DNA of 64,000 nucleotides, from NCBI RefSeq assembly GCF_001021385.1, contig NZ_CP011773.1, forward strand, positions 558,001 through 622,000. The letters run 5' to 3'. Below, in pieces: positions 26,079-35,900 of the stretch; position 1 is the first letter of the stretch, and every line of letters begins with the position of its first letter. A model generated the notes under the pieces. It did no database searches. It had not been told where the DNA came from and worked only from the letters and a program-made list of their open reading frames with translations. Origin of the DNA: Mycobacterium sp. EPa45 (lineage in GTDB: Bacteria > Actinomycetota > Actinomycetes > Mycobacteriales > Mycobacteriaceae). Made by a program: the position numbers and the translations under genes.

Positions 26079-26096
26079 ACCGGTAGTTTGAGCGAA

Positions 26097-26471
26097 ATGA
26101 GCACTTCAGAGATCGCCACCGTGCTGGCCTGGCATGACGCGCTGAGCAGTTCGGACCTGGACACCTTGATCTCGCTGTCCAGCGACGACATCGAGATCGG
26201 TGACGCCGGCGGCGCCGCGCAGGGTCATGCCGCTCTGCGGGACTGGGCCCAGCGACTCGAGGCGACCCTCGAGGTTGGCCAGATCTACTACCGCGACGGA
26301 GTCGTGGTGGTGCAGGAGCGGTTGACCCCAAAGGCCAACCCGTCAGACGTCCGCACGACGGCGGCGGCGTTCCGGGTGGTCCACGACCACGTCACCTCGG
26401 TGTTCCGCCACGACGACCTGGCCGCTGCTCTGGCGGCTACCGAGATGTCCGACGAAGACCTGCAGGTCTGA
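26097..26471 (+). CDS. SnoaL-like / NTF2-fold small protein
   Basis: The 124-residue protein (ATG 26097; a TTG three codons earlier is possible) begins [53 protein letters not shown]. This is the classic NTF2/SnoaL layout: helix, short strand, helix, then four strands ([15 protein letters not shown]...[18 protein letters not shown]). The family includes isomerases and ligand-binding proteins. It lies between the isomerase-like gene and rmlA, within 20 bases of each, so is probably co-transcribed. Confidence 0.75.
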   Translation: MSTSEIATVLAWHDALSSSDLDTLISLSSDDIEIGDAGGAAQGHAALRDWAQRLEATLEVGQIYYRDGVVVVQERLTPKANPSDVRTTAAAFRVVHDHVTSVFRHDDLAAALAATEMSDEDLQV

Positions 26472-26476
26472 TCGAC

Positions 26477-27343
26477 TTGCGCGGGATAATCCTGGCCGGC
26501 GGGTCGGGCACGCGGCTGTACCCCATCACCCAGGGGGTCAGCAAGCAGCTGCTGCCCGTCTACGACAAGCCGATGATCTACTACCCGCTGTCCACGCTCC
26601 TGATGGCCGGCATCCGCGACATCCTGGTGATCACCACCGGGCACGATGCGCCGGCGTTCCACCGGCTGCTCGGCGACGGATCCCACCTCGGCGTCAACAT
26701 CAGGTACGCGGTGCAGGACCGCCCCGACGGGCTGGCCCAGGCGTTCCTGATCGGCGCCGACCACATCGGCACTGGAACCGTCGCACTTGTCTTGGGCGAC
26801 AACATCTTTTACGGCCCCGGCGTCGGCACCAGCCTCAACCGATTCCGAGATCTTGTTGGAGCGGCCATCTTCGCCTACCGGGTGGCCGATCCGACCGCAT
26901 ACGGTGTGGTCGAGTTCGCCCCCGACGGCACGGCACTGTCGCTGGAGGAGAAGCCGGTCAATCCCAAATCCAGCTACGCCGTGCCCGGGTTGTACTTCTA
27001 CGACAACGACGTCATCGAGATCGCCCGTGGGCTGCGGCCGTCAGCCCGCGGCGAACTGGAGATCACCGAGGTCAACCAGACCTATCTGGACCAGGGCCGG
27101 CTGATGGTCGAGGTGCTTCCCCGCGGCAGCGCCTGGCTGGACACCGGAACCTTCGACTCCCTCTTGGACGCAAGCGATTTCGTGCGCACCATCGAATATC
27201 GGCAAGGGCTCAAGGTCTCCTGCCCCGAAGAGGTTGCGTGGCGGATGGGCTTCATCGACGACGAGCAGCTGGCCAAGCGCGCGGCAGCGCTGATCAAATC
27301 TGGCTACGGCGGCTATCTGATGAACCTGCTGGACCAGGGGTAG
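26477..27343 (+). CDS. rmlA: Glucose-1-phosphate thymidylyltransferase
   Basis: The TTG at 26477 gives [48 protein letters not shown] sequence, the RmlA nucleotide loop and sugar-phosphate site. LGDNIFYG, EEKPxxPKS and [14 protein letters not shown] follow. At 288 residues it is full length. RmlA makes dTDP-glucose from dTTP and glucose-1-phosphate, the first step to dTDP-rhamnose for the arabinogalactan linker; it is essential in mycobacteria. It overlaps the convergent YibE/F gene by 50 bases. Confidence 0.95.
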   Translation: MRGIILAGGSGTRLYPITQGVSKQLLPVYDKPMIYYPLSTLLMAGIRDILVITTGHDAPAFHRLLGDGSHLGVNIRYAVQDRPDGLAQAFLIGADHIGTGTVALVLGDNIFYGPGVGTSLNRFRDLVGAAIFAYRVADPTAYGVVEFAPDGTALSLEEKPVNPKSSYAVPGLYFYDNDVIEIARGLRPSARGELEITEVNQTYLDQGRLMVEVLPRGSAWLDTGTFDSLLDASDFVRTIEYRQGLKVSCPEEVAWRMGFIDDEQLAKRAAALIKSGYGGYLMNLLDQG

Positions 27344-28538
27344 CCAGCACCGCGGCAATCGCGGTGGTCAACGGCACCGACAGGGCCAGCGCGATACCGC
27401 CCACCGCCGAGCGGGCGATCTCGATTGCCACACTTTCACTGGTCAGCACGTCCCCTAGCGACCGGTTGGCCACACTGAACAACAGCAGAAGCGGCAGCGA
27501 GCTGCCGGCATAGGCCAGCACCAGCGTGTAGACCGTGCTGGCGATGTGGTCGCTGCCGATCCGCATGGCGCTCAGGAAGATCTGCTTGCGCGACCCGTGG
27601 GCAGCGTGGGCCAGTTCGAACACGGCCGACGCTTGAGTGATCGTCACGTCATTGAGCACACCCAATGAGCCGATGATGAACCCCGCCAGCAGCAAGCCCT
27701 GAATGGACACGTGCCCCATATAGGCGGCGACCTCGTTGTTCTGGTCCTCAGAGAGACCGGTTAAGTGGGCGAGTTCGATTGCTGCCCAGGACAACCCGGC
27801 CGCCAACAACATCGCGCTCAACGTGCCCAGCAGGGCGGCACTGGTACGGAGGCTGACCCCGTGCGCCAGATAGATGACCGCGTAGAGGATCGCCGCCGAC
27901 GCGACCAGAGCCACCGGCACCGCGGGGGCGCCGTCTCGCAGTGCCGGTAGCAGGAAGGCCACCAAGACGGCGAAAGCGACGGCGATCCCGACCAGCGCAC
28001 GCAGCCCCCGCCAGCGGGCCACCGCCGCGATGACGACCGCAAACGCAGCTGCCAGTGCGATCAACGGCCAGGTGCGCTCGTAGTCATAGAACGCGTAACT
28101 GGTCGTGCCCTGCTGGTCGACCTGGCGGAAGATCCGAATCGAGTCACCCGCCAACAGGTTTGGCTGACCCGGGCCCGGAGAGAACTCCAGCATGGTGGAG
28201 GCCCCCCGATTGGGCCCGCTGTCGATGGCCACCACCGTTTGCACGCAGCTGCCACTGCCGGCGATCCCGGGGGCCGGCGTCGCGGTGAGCACCTGGCCTG
28301 CCGACGGGCTGCCACAATCCGCCAGGCCGCTGGACACCACGTGACCACCCTCGGTGGTGACCGCGCCGCCCGCGCCGTTCTGAAACGGCAGCGGAATGTC
28401 GACCTTCGAGCCGCCCGGCCACAGCAGCACCGCACCCAACACCACGGCCAGACCGATCACCGCCAGGGCGATCACGACGATGCGGGCGGCCAGCGGACTC
28501 AGCGGCGCAGGGCCGGTGTGCGAATGCGAATGCGCCAC
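27294..28538 (-). CDS. YibE/F-like multi-pass membrane protein
   Basis: The 414-residue protein starts with a His-rich cytosolic segment ([10 protein letters not shown]), a first helix (about 18-45), an extracytoplasmic domain of about 120 residues with cysteines at ADCGSP and GSGSCVQ, then about seven helices. The conserved region [37 protein letters not shown] and [29 protein letters not shown] is diagnostic of YibE/F (PF07907). Function of the family is unsettled. The C-terminus overlaps rmlA. Confidence 0.85.
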   Translation of the reverse strand: MAHSHSHTGPAPLSPLAARIVVIALAVIGLAVVLGAVLLWPGGSKVDIPLPFQNGAGGAVTTEGGHVVSSGLADCGSPSAGQVLTATPAPGIAGSGSCVQTVVAIDSGPNRGASTMLEFSPGPGQPNLLAGDSIRIFRQVDQQGTTSYAFYDYERTWPLIALAAAFAVVIAAVARWRGLRALVGIAVAFAVLVAFLLPALRDGAPAVPVALVASAAILYAVIYLAHGVSLRTSAALLGTLSAMLLAAGLSWAAIELAHLTGLSEDQNNEVAAYMGHVSIQGLLLAGFIIGSLGVLNDVTITQASAVFELAHAAHGSRKQIFLSAMRIGSDHIASTVYTLVLAYAGSSLPLLLLFSVANRSLGDVLTSESVAIEIARSAVGGIALALSVPLTTAIAAVLATPGPAGSSDSRRSQI

Positions 28539-28568
28539 CCGGACAGGGTAGAGGCGTTCACTGGAAAC

Positions 28569-28584
28569 TTAAGTAGCCGACTAC
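28569..28584 (+). promoter_or_regulatory. Candidate operator TTAAGTAGCCGACTAC
   Basis: The 16-base element TTAAGTAGCCGACTAC sits between divergent genes, 31 bases from the YibE/F start and 59 bases before the FAD-oxidoreductase start. It matches the minus-strand site at 16989-17004 in 15 of 16 positions. Its inner dyad is GTAG-ccga-CTAC. Confidence 0.45.
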
Positions 28585-28642
28585 GCTAAGCGGCTCCCGT
28601 CATGGCCTGCATGCTCAGCTGACCAGGGTCAAGGAGGAGCGG

Positions 28643-30025
28643 ATGGCCGTCGTCGGGGACCATGCCATTGTTCTCGGTGCCAGCATGAGCGGCTTGCTGG
28701 CCGCGCGGGTACTGAGTGACTTCTATCGGACGGTGACGGTGGTCGAACGCGACGACCTACCCGACGAACCCGTCAACCGGCGCGGGATCCCGCAGGGTCG
28801 GCACGTCCACGCCCTGCTCGGCCGCGGCGGCCAGATCATCGACGAGCTGTTCCCGGGGTTTCTGGGTGAACTCGTCGACGCTGGGGGCGTCTCACTCAAC
28901 GACGGAGACTTCTCGAAGATCTACGTGTCGTTCGGCGGCCACACGGTGGTCCGGTCCGGCTTCTCGCGGCGGCCCGAGGCGGCGATGTACCTGTCCAGCC
29001 GGCCGTTCCTGGAGTATCACGTCCGGCGCCGGTTACGCGCCGTGCGCAACGTGACGTTGTTGGAGGGTCACGACGTCGTCGACCTGATACCGACCGCCGA
29101 TCGGACCCGCATCACCGGCGTGCAAGTGGCAAGCCACGCCGACGGGTCGAAACAACGCCTGACCGCAGATCTCGTCGTCGATGCGATGGGCCGTGGATCT
29201 CGCACACCGGTGTTACTCGAAGGGCTTGGCTACCAGCGGCCGACCGAAGACCACGTCGTCGTGCATACCACGTATTCCAGTCAGCTGCTGCGCATCCCAC
29301 CCGGACTCGTCGAGCAGGTCGTCGTCATCGGTGCCGCACCCGGCCGGCCCACCGGGCTGTTCTTGTCGAGCTACGAGGACAACCAGTGGATGTTCACCGT
29401 CTGGGGCATGCTGGGCAACGAGCCGCCGTGCGATCGTGCGGGCATGCTGGACTTCGCATACGATTTTGCGCCGCCGCATGTTTGGGCCGCCGCGCGTGCC
29501 GGCGAACCGCTGGGTGATGTGGTTCGGCACCGGATGCCATGGAGCCAGTGGCGGCGTTACGACAAGGTGCAGCGATTTCCGGATGGTTTGGTGGTGTGCG
29601 GGGACGCGCTGTGCAGCTTCAACCCCGTTTACGGTCAGGGGATGACGGTGGGGGCGCTGGATGCGCTTGCCCTGCGCGACTGCCTGAGCTCGGGCACCCA
29701 TGATCTGCCGCGACGCTACTTCCGCAAGGCATCGAAATCCATTGCTATCGCCTGGCGAATGGCGGCCGGAAGCGACCTCGCATTCCCGGAAGTCGAGGGC
29801 CGTCGGACCCTCGCGACGCGAGCGGCGAACCGGATTGCCGACTGGGTTCTGAGCGTGTGTTCCTCCGACGTCGTTGTCGCCGAGAAGTTCTTCCGGGTCA
29901 ACAACTTTCTCGACCCGCCGACTCGACTCCTGCACCCCGCGTTCATCTTTCAACTGGCGACGGCCAAGCTACGGCGCCGGCGCCGGGGTGAGCTATTGCC
30001 GATAGCCGGCCAGAAAGTTGCCTAG
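28643..30025 (+). CDS. FAD-dependent monooxygenase-like oxidoreductase
   Basis: The 460-residue protein has the FAD Rossmann start HAIVLGASMSGLLAARVLSDFYRTVTVVERD, a middle motif DLVVDAMGRGSRTPVLLEGLGY and the second FAD site LVVCGDALCSFNPVYGQGMTVG (GD motif). This is the p-hydroxybenzoate-hydroxylase/squalene-epoxidase-like group. It lacks an obvious membrane helix. AAGGAGGAG-like RBS sequence (about 28630) precedes the ATG. The last 33 bases overlap aspC. The substrate is unknown; a role in lipid or terpenoid oxidation is possible but unproven. Confidence 0.85.
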   Translation: MAVVGDHAIVLGASMSGLLAARVLSDFYRTVTVVERDDLPDEPVNRRGIPQGRHVHALLGRGGQIIDELFPGFLGELVDAGGVSLNDGDFSKIYVSFGGHTVVRSGFSRRPEAAMYLSSRPFLEYHVRRRLRAVRNVTLLEGHDVVDLIPTADRTRITGVQVASHADGSKQRLTADLVVDAMGRGSRTPVLLEGLGYQRPTEDHVVVHTTYSSQLLRIPPGLVEQVVVIGAAPGRPTGLFLSSYEDNQWMFTVWGMLGNEPPCDRAGMLDFAYDFAPPHVWAAARAGEPLGDVVRHRMPWSQWRRYDKVQRFPDGLVVCGDALCSFNPVYGQGMTVGALDALALRDCLSSGTHDLPRRYFRKASKSIAIAWRMAAGSDLAFPEVEGRRTLATRAANRIADWVLSVCSSDVVVAEKFFRVNNFLDPPTRLLHPAFIFQLATAKLRRRRRGELLPIAGQKVA

Positions 30026-31258
30026 ACGCTCGATGGCGCTGCTCAGATCCCGCGCCCAGGGCAGTGTCACGATTCGAAGGTGATCCGGTGCCGGCCAGTT
30101 GAACCCGGTGCCCTGGGTGACCAGAATCTTCTCCTGGAGAAGGAGATCCAGCACCAACTGCTCATCGTCGTGGATGTCGTGCACCTCGGGGTCGAGCCGA
30201 GGGAAGGCGTAGAGGGCGCCGGTCGGCTTGACACACGACACCCCGGGGATCTCATTGAGCTTGCTCCAGGCCACATCGCGCTGCTCGAGCAGACGCCCGC
30301 CCGGCAGGACCAGGTCGTCGATACTCTGGTGACCGCCCAGGGCGACCTGAATGGCATGTTGCGCAGGCACATTCGGACACAGTCGCATGTTGGCCAACAA
30401 GCTGATGCCTTCGATGAAGCTGCTGGCGTGTTCCTTGGGCCCGGTGATGATCAGCCAACCCGACCGGTAGCCGGCGACCCGGTAGGCCTTGGAAAGCCCG
30501 TTGAACGTCAGCGTCAGCAGGTCCGGCGCCAGCGTGGCCAGGCTGATGTGTTTCGCGTCGTCGTAAAGGATCTTGTCGTAGATCTCGTCGGCGAGTAGCA
30601 ACAGTTGGTGCTTGCGCGCCAATTCGACCATCTGCTCGAGGATTTCGCGGCTGTATACCGCGCCGGTCGGGTTGTTCGGGTTGATCACCACGAGCGCCTT
30701 GGTGCGGTCGGTGATCTTGGATTCCAGATCGGCGACGTCGGGCATCCAGCCGTTGGTTTCATCGCACAGGTAATGCACCGGGGTGCCGCCGGCCAGTGCG
30801 GTCGATGCGGTCCACAGCGGGTAGTCCGGCGCGGGGATGAGCACCTGGTCACCGTTGTCGAGCAGTGCCTGCAGCGTCATCGTGATGAGCTCGGAGACTC
30901 CGTTGCCGAGGTAGACATCGTCGATGTCGAAGCGGGGAAATCCCTCAACCAGTTCGTAGCGGGTGAACACCGCGCGGCGTGCGCTGGGAATGCCTTTGGA
31001 GTCGGAGTAGCCCTGGGCGTCGGGCAGGGCGGCGATCATGTCGCGCATGATCACGTCGGGCGCCTCGAAGCCAAACGGCGCGGGATTGCCGATATTGAGC
31101 TTGAGGATGCGGTGACCCTCGTTCTCCAGACGGGTGGCGTGCTCATGGATCGGACCGCGGATCTCGTACAGAACGTCCTGCAGCTTGGTGGACTGCGTGA
31201 ACGTACGTTGCCGGGGGTGCTGGCTGGTGCCGTGCCACGGTAACTGGTGCGTACTCAC
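29993..31258 (-). CDS. aspC: Aminotransferase class I (AspC/AlaA-like)
   Basis: The 421-residue PLP enzyme has LKLNIGNPAPFGFEAPD, YSDSKGIPSARRAV, PDYPLWTASTALAGGTPVHY, VVINPNNPTGAVYS and the Schiff-base motif NGLSKAYRVAGYRSGW. These are typical of the AlaA/AspC-like group, and the gene occupies the position of M. tuberculosis Rv0337c (aspC). It would move amino groups between glutamate/alanine/aspartate and 2-oxoacids; exact substrate preference cannot be read. The 31259-31448 gap contains its promoter region and that of the next gene. Confidence 0.88.
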   Translation of the reverse strand: MSTHQLPWHGTSQHPRQRTFTQSTKLQDVLYEIRGPIHEHATRLENEGHRILKLNIGNPAPFGFEAPDVIMRDMIAALPDAQGYSDSKGIPSARRAVFTRYELVEGFPRFDIDDVYLGNGVSELITMTLQALLDNGDQVLIPAPDYPLWTASTALAGGTPVHYLCDETNGWMPDVADLESKITDRTKALVVINPNNPTGAVYSREILEQMVELARKHQLLLLADEIYDKILYDDAKHISLATLAPDLLTLTFNGLSKAYRVAGYRSGWLIITGPKEHASSFIEGISLLANMRLCPNVPAQHAIQVALGGHQSIDDLVLPGGRLLEQRDVAWSKLNEIPGVSCVKPTGALYAFPRLDPEVHDIHDDEQLVLDLLLQEKILVTQGTGFNWPAPDHLRIVTLPWARDLSSAIERLGNFLAGYRQ

Positions 31259-31448
31259 GGGTTAAGTGTCCCATTCCAATGCAACCTGGTTTCCCACGCA
31301 CCGATTTGTGTCTTTGCTGTGACGAAAGATGTCACGGTTCGAGTTCAATTGTGGGACGCCTCGGATACAACTGTGATTCGGCTGAACGGCGGCGGTGATC
31401 GAGCGGCGAACTGACTGCTAACTTGGGGCGTCACTACGGCGCAAAGGG

Positions 31449-31877
31449 ATGAACGTGGAGATCACACGCACGCTGACGATCGCTGCTGCGGCAGCAGCGG
31501 TTACCGCGATGGGCTTTGCTGCTTCTGCGTCTGCCGATCCGGCATCGATCAATGGCACCTACGGCGTGCGAGGCGGGGACGACGGGGCCGTCGTGACTTC
31601 GTCGTCGACCTGTGTCCCGGTGGTCAACGGCTGCACCGCCAACCTCAGCAGCAGCGTGGGCTGGACGAGCGTGGCGACGTTCACCGACGGCCGGTGGAAC
31701 TTCACGGTGACCAAACCGGACGGAGTGGTCTGCGATGACGGCAGCTACGCGCCGGTCCGCATCGCCTACTCGGTCAACGCCGCGACGATGACGGGCACGC
31801 TGACCGCCGACTCCAACGGTGACTGCCCGGGCGGCCAGATCACGCAAGCGCCGTTCCAGCTGATCAAGGTCGGCTGA
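31449..31877 (+). CDS. Small secreted protein of unknown function
   Basis: The 142-residue protein starts NVEITRTLTIAAAAAAVTAMGFAASASADPASING, a clear Sec signal with cleavage after ASA. The mature domain of about 110 residues has four cysteines (STCVPVVNGCTAN, VVCDDGS, GDCPGG), enough for two disulfides, and a beta-rich pattern. It resembles small mycobacterial secreted hypotheticals. No enzyme motif is visible. Confidence 0.8.
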   Translation: MNVEITRTLTIAAAAAAVTAMGFAASASADPASINGTYGVRGGDDGAVVTSSSTCVPVVNGCTANLSSSVGWTSVATFTDGRWNFTVTKPDGVVCDDGSYAPVRIAYSVNAATMTGTLTADSNGDCPGGQITQAPFQLIKVG

Positions 31878-31998
31878 CTCGGTCCGCACTCGTCAGTTCC
31901 GCGACCCGGCAGTGACTCACACGTAAATAACAGCTCGAAACCCGGTAGATGGGCGCCGCGCCGGTGTAGCTTCCCGCTCTAATACCAACGAGCGGCAG

Positions 31999-32901
31999 GT
32001 GAACACGATGATGCAGGCGCGGACCACTGGCGGGGCATTACTGGGCGTTCTAGTGTCCGGTGCGTTGACGGCCGCGGCCTGCGGCATCGCTCCCACCGCC
32101 AACGCAACGTGTGCGTCGTTCTTCGGCATCAACAACGGCGGAGGGTGCGGCAGTAGCCCGACGAGTATCGCTATTGCGGTCGGGACCGGCGCGCAGGCCT
32201 ACGCCGAGGGGGTACTCGGCACCGCGGTTGCCATCGGCACCGACTCCATCGCCTCCATCCCCAGCGGTGGCCGGAATTTTGTTGACGTAGCAACCGCATT
32301 CGGGGATAACGCGCTCGCTGAAGCGGGGGGCCTTTTGACGGTCGCTCTCGCAGCGGGACAGAATTTGTCAGCCTTGGCCGCCACCGGCCTCTCCTCTTAT
32401 CTGCCGGTTGCGAACGTCGCCATCAACCTGGGCTTCTCTCCCACAAATAATCTGAGCGTCGCAGAGGGCGTGGGCAATGTGTCCGTCAATCTCTTCGGAA
32501 GCGGCGCCGGACAAGATGTGCGGGCGATCGGGCTTGGCAACATCGCCATCAATCTGGGTGGAACAAGCAACGCGGTTCGCGCAAGCGTTGGTACCGGCAC
32601 GCCTGCCTACTTCAGCTCGGCGTTGAATATCGGGGGCTCCGGCAACCTGGTGCAAGCAGGTTCGGGTCCCCTCGCAATCGCGGGCGCTCTCAACCAATTC
32701 GGGGCAACCGTCACCCAGTTCGCCCCCGGGATCAATCTGTTCACCAGGGTGGCGCTCGCGGCTGCGGCGCGAGTCCTCAAGGTCCATGCCGCGACCACCG
32801 CCAGTCACGTCACTGTGAAGGCAGCGCCCGCAACACTTTCGGGCTCAGCGGCACATCAGAAGCCCGTTGGTCATCCCGCTGGCGTCGGCCACGCGAGATA
32901 G
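31999..32901 (+). CDS. Exported hypothetical protein with beta-roll-like repeats
   Basis: The GTG at 31999 begins VNTMMQARTTGGALLGVLVSGALTAAACGIAPTANATC, a signal sequence (a lipoprotein-like AAAC is followed by an ANA signal-peptidase I site, so the processing is ambiguous). The body is Gly/Asn/Ala/Ser-rich with short alternating units such as GTAVAIGTDSIA, VNLFGSGAGQDVRAIGLGNIAINLGG, and SALNIGGSGNLVQAG, which recall parallel beta-helix or trimeric-adhesin head repeats. A His/Ala-rich tail ends the protein. Confidence 0.7.
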   Translation: MNTMMQARTTGGALLGVLVSGALTAAACGIAPTANATCASFFGINNGGGCGSSPTSIAIAVGTGAQAYAEGVLGTAVAIGTDSIASIPSGGRNFVDVATAFGDNALAEAGGLLTVALAAGQNLSALAATGLSSYLPVANVAINLGFSPTNNLSVAEGVGNVSVNLFGSGAGQDVRAIGLGNIAINLGGTSNAVRASVGTGTPAYFSSALNIGGSGNLVQAGSGPLAIAGALNQFGATVTQFAPGINLFTRVALAAAARVLKVHAATTASHVTVKAAPATLSGSAAHQKPVGHPAGVGHAR

Positions 32902-32937
32902 GCGATGATGGCCGGTCACGGTCGGCTGACGCCACCC

Positions 32938-32990
32938 AGGCTGTAGTTATCGGACGAAAGTTCGAGTAGCGGTGTCGCCCACTACAGCCT
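32938..32990. terminator. Long-range stem-loop between convergent genes
   Basis: AGGCTGTAGT (32938-32947) is a perfect complement of ACTACAGCCT (32981-32990), leaving a 33-base loop that itself holds CGAA/TTCG. It lies between the end of the exported-protein gene and the end of etfD, eight bases from the etfD stop. It probably acts as a bidirectional terminator. Confidence 0.5.
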
Positions 32991-32997
32991 CGTCGGC

Positions 32998-35900
32998 TTA
33001 GCGCTTGCCCGGTGGCCTCGCGCCCTTGGCGATGCCGAGACCCTTCACCGGCGGCGCGTCGGCCTTGGGTGCCTCAGCCTTCGGTTCCTCCGCCTTGACC
33101 TCTTCGGCCTTCGGTTCCTCAGCCTTGGGTGCCTCAGCCTCAGCCTCGGCCGGAGCCGGGGCCGGTGCCGGTGCGGCCGCCGGAGCGGACTTCTTGGCGC
33201 CCGGGCGACGAGCGCCCGCGGCGATGCCGAGCCCCTTGACCGCAGGCTCCTGAACGGGCTTCGCCGGCTCGGCCTCGGCCGGTGCTTCAGCGGCGGGCGC
33301 TTCGGCGGCGGGCGCTTCGGCGGCCGGTGCGGCAGCCTTCTTGGCGCCGGGTCGCTTGGCGCCCGCGGCGATACCGAGTCCCTTGACGGGCGCCTCCGCC
33401 TTGGCCGGTGCGTCGGCGGCAGGTGCCTCCGGAGCCGGAGCCGCAGCCGGTGCCTCGGCGGCCGGTGCGGCAGCCTTCTTCGCGCCGGGTCGCTTTGCGC
33501 CAGTGGCGATTCCGAGGCCCTTGACCGGTGCGGCAGGTGCCTCGGCAGCGGGAGCCTCGGCGGCAGGAGCAGCGTCGGCCGGCTTCTTGGCGCCGGCGCC
33601 GGGCCGCTTGGCCCCACCGGCGATGCCCAGACCCTTGACCGGTTGAGCCTCCTTGGCCGGTGCCGACGGCGCGGCTGCCGCGGGCTCCGGTGCCGACTCG
33701 GGCTCGGCCTCCGGCGCGGCGGGCGCCTCGGCCGGTGCCGCTGCTGCGGCGGCTTCAGCCTCGCGGGCAGCGGTGCCCTTTTCCGGCAGCGTGACCGTGC
33801 TCAGGTCCAGCGAGCCCAGCAGCAGCTGCGCGACGTCGAGCACCTCGACTTCGTCCGCCTTATCGCGGTCGCCGACACCGTCGGTGATCATCACGCGGCA
33901 GAACGGGCACCCGGTTGCGATCTTGGCCGGATCCAACGTCAGCGCCTCGTCCACGCGCTCGTGGTTCACGCGCTTGCCGATGTGCTCTTCCATCCACATC
34001 CGGGCGCCGCCCGCGCCACAGCACAGGCCGCGGTCGGCGTGCCGGGGCATCTCCTTCAGGGTCACGCCCGAGGCGTCGATCAGCTCACGCGGTGCGTCGT
34101 AGACCTTGTTGTGTCGGCCCAGGTAGCACGGGTCGTGATAGGTGACGTTGGCTCCACCATCAACGGCCTTGACCGGCACCAGCTTCTTGTCACGGACCAG
34201 GCGGTTCAGCAGCTGAGTGTGGTGCACCACGGTGTAGCTGCCGCCGACCTGCGGGTACTCGCGGCCCAGCGTGTTGAAGCAGTGCGGGCAGGTCACGACG
34301 ATCTTGCGGTCTACCCGCTCGACGCCTTCGAACAGATCGTTCAGCGTCTCGACGTTCTGCGAGGCCAGCTGCTGGAACAGGAACTCGTTGCCGGAGCGCC
34401 GAGCCGAGTCGCCGTTGCAGGTCTCGCCGTCGCCGAGCACCAGGAACTTCACGCCGGCAGCGGCCAGCAGTTCGGCAACCGCCTTCGTGGTCTTCTTGGC
34501 GCGATCCTCGTAGGCGCCCGCGCAGCCCACCCAGAACAGGTACTCGAAGCCGGCGAACGACTCGACGTCCTTGCCGTAGACCGGGATGTCGAACTCGACC
34601 TCGTCGATCCAGGTGAGGCGCTCCTTGGCATTCTGGCCCCACGGGTTGCCCTTGGACTCCAGGTTCTTGTAGAGCACACCGAGCTCACTGGGGAATTCCG
34701 ACTCCATCATCACCTGGTAGCGGCGCATGTCGACGATGTGGTCGATGTGCTCGATGTCCACCGGGCACTGCTCGACGCAGGCGCCGCAGGTTGTGCACGA
34801 CCACAGCACGTCGGGATCGATCACGCCGAGCTGTTCGGCGGTGCCGACCAGCGGACGGGTCGCCTGCGCGGGACCGGAGCCCAGCACCCGCTCGAAGCCC
34901 GACTCCGGGACGGCGTGGTGCTCGTCGTGCTTCTCGCCCCGCAGCTCTTCGCCCAAACCACCTTCGGGGGTGTTCTCCATCGGGCTTTCCTTGTCGCCGA
35001 GGATGTACGGCGCCTTGGCGAACAGGTGGTCGCGCAGGTTCATGATCACGAGCTTGGGCGACAACGGCTTTCCGGTGTTCCACGCCGGGCACTGCGACTG
35101 GCAGCGACCGCACTCGGTACAGGTGGTGAAGTCGAGGTAGCCCTTCCAGGTGAAGTCCTCGATCTTGCCGCGACCGAGCACGGCATCTTCGGCGGGATCC
35201 TCGAAATTGATCGGCTCGCCCTTGTACTCGACGGGCAGCAGCGGACCGAGGCCATTGGGCAGGCGCTTGAACGTGACGTTGATCGGGGCCAGACCGATGT
35301 GCAAGTGCTTGGAGTGCAACACGATCAGCAGGAACGCCAGCATGACGCCGATGTGAGCGAGCAGTGAGATCGTCTCGATCCACACGTTGGCGGTGGTGCC
35401 GAGCGGCGCCAGCAGGGCGGCCATCCCGTGCGAGAAGAACGCACCCCAGCCATAGGGGAACGCCTCACCGAGTGCATTGACCGAGGCGCCGCGGAAGAAG
35501 GCGAAGGTCAGGATGACCAGGAAGATCATGAACAGGATCAGCCAGGCGCCGCCGGTGTGCGAGCCGTAGAAGCGCGACGAACGGCCGTACTCCTTGGGCT
35601 CGGAGCGCAACCGGATGATCGTGAACACGATGATGCCGAGCAGCACGGCTGCGGCGAAGAAGTCCTGCAGGAAGCCGAGCGCATTCCAGCGGCCGACCAA
35701 CGGAATATGGAATTCGGGATTGAACAGAACACCGTAGGCCTCGAGGTACACCGACGCCAGAATGAAGAAGCCCCACATGGTGAAGAAATGCGCAAGGCCC
35801 GGGATGGACCACTTCAGCAGCTTCTTCTGGCCGAAGACTTCGGTGAACTGAGCCTTGATGCGAGCAGGGATGTCGTCCTTGCGACCGCTCTCGTCGCCGA

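Noticed and set aside
33643..35367. 574-codon plus-strand open frame
   Set aside because: Fully antisense to etfD, whose Fe-S motifs are intact; no domain and shadow-type composition.
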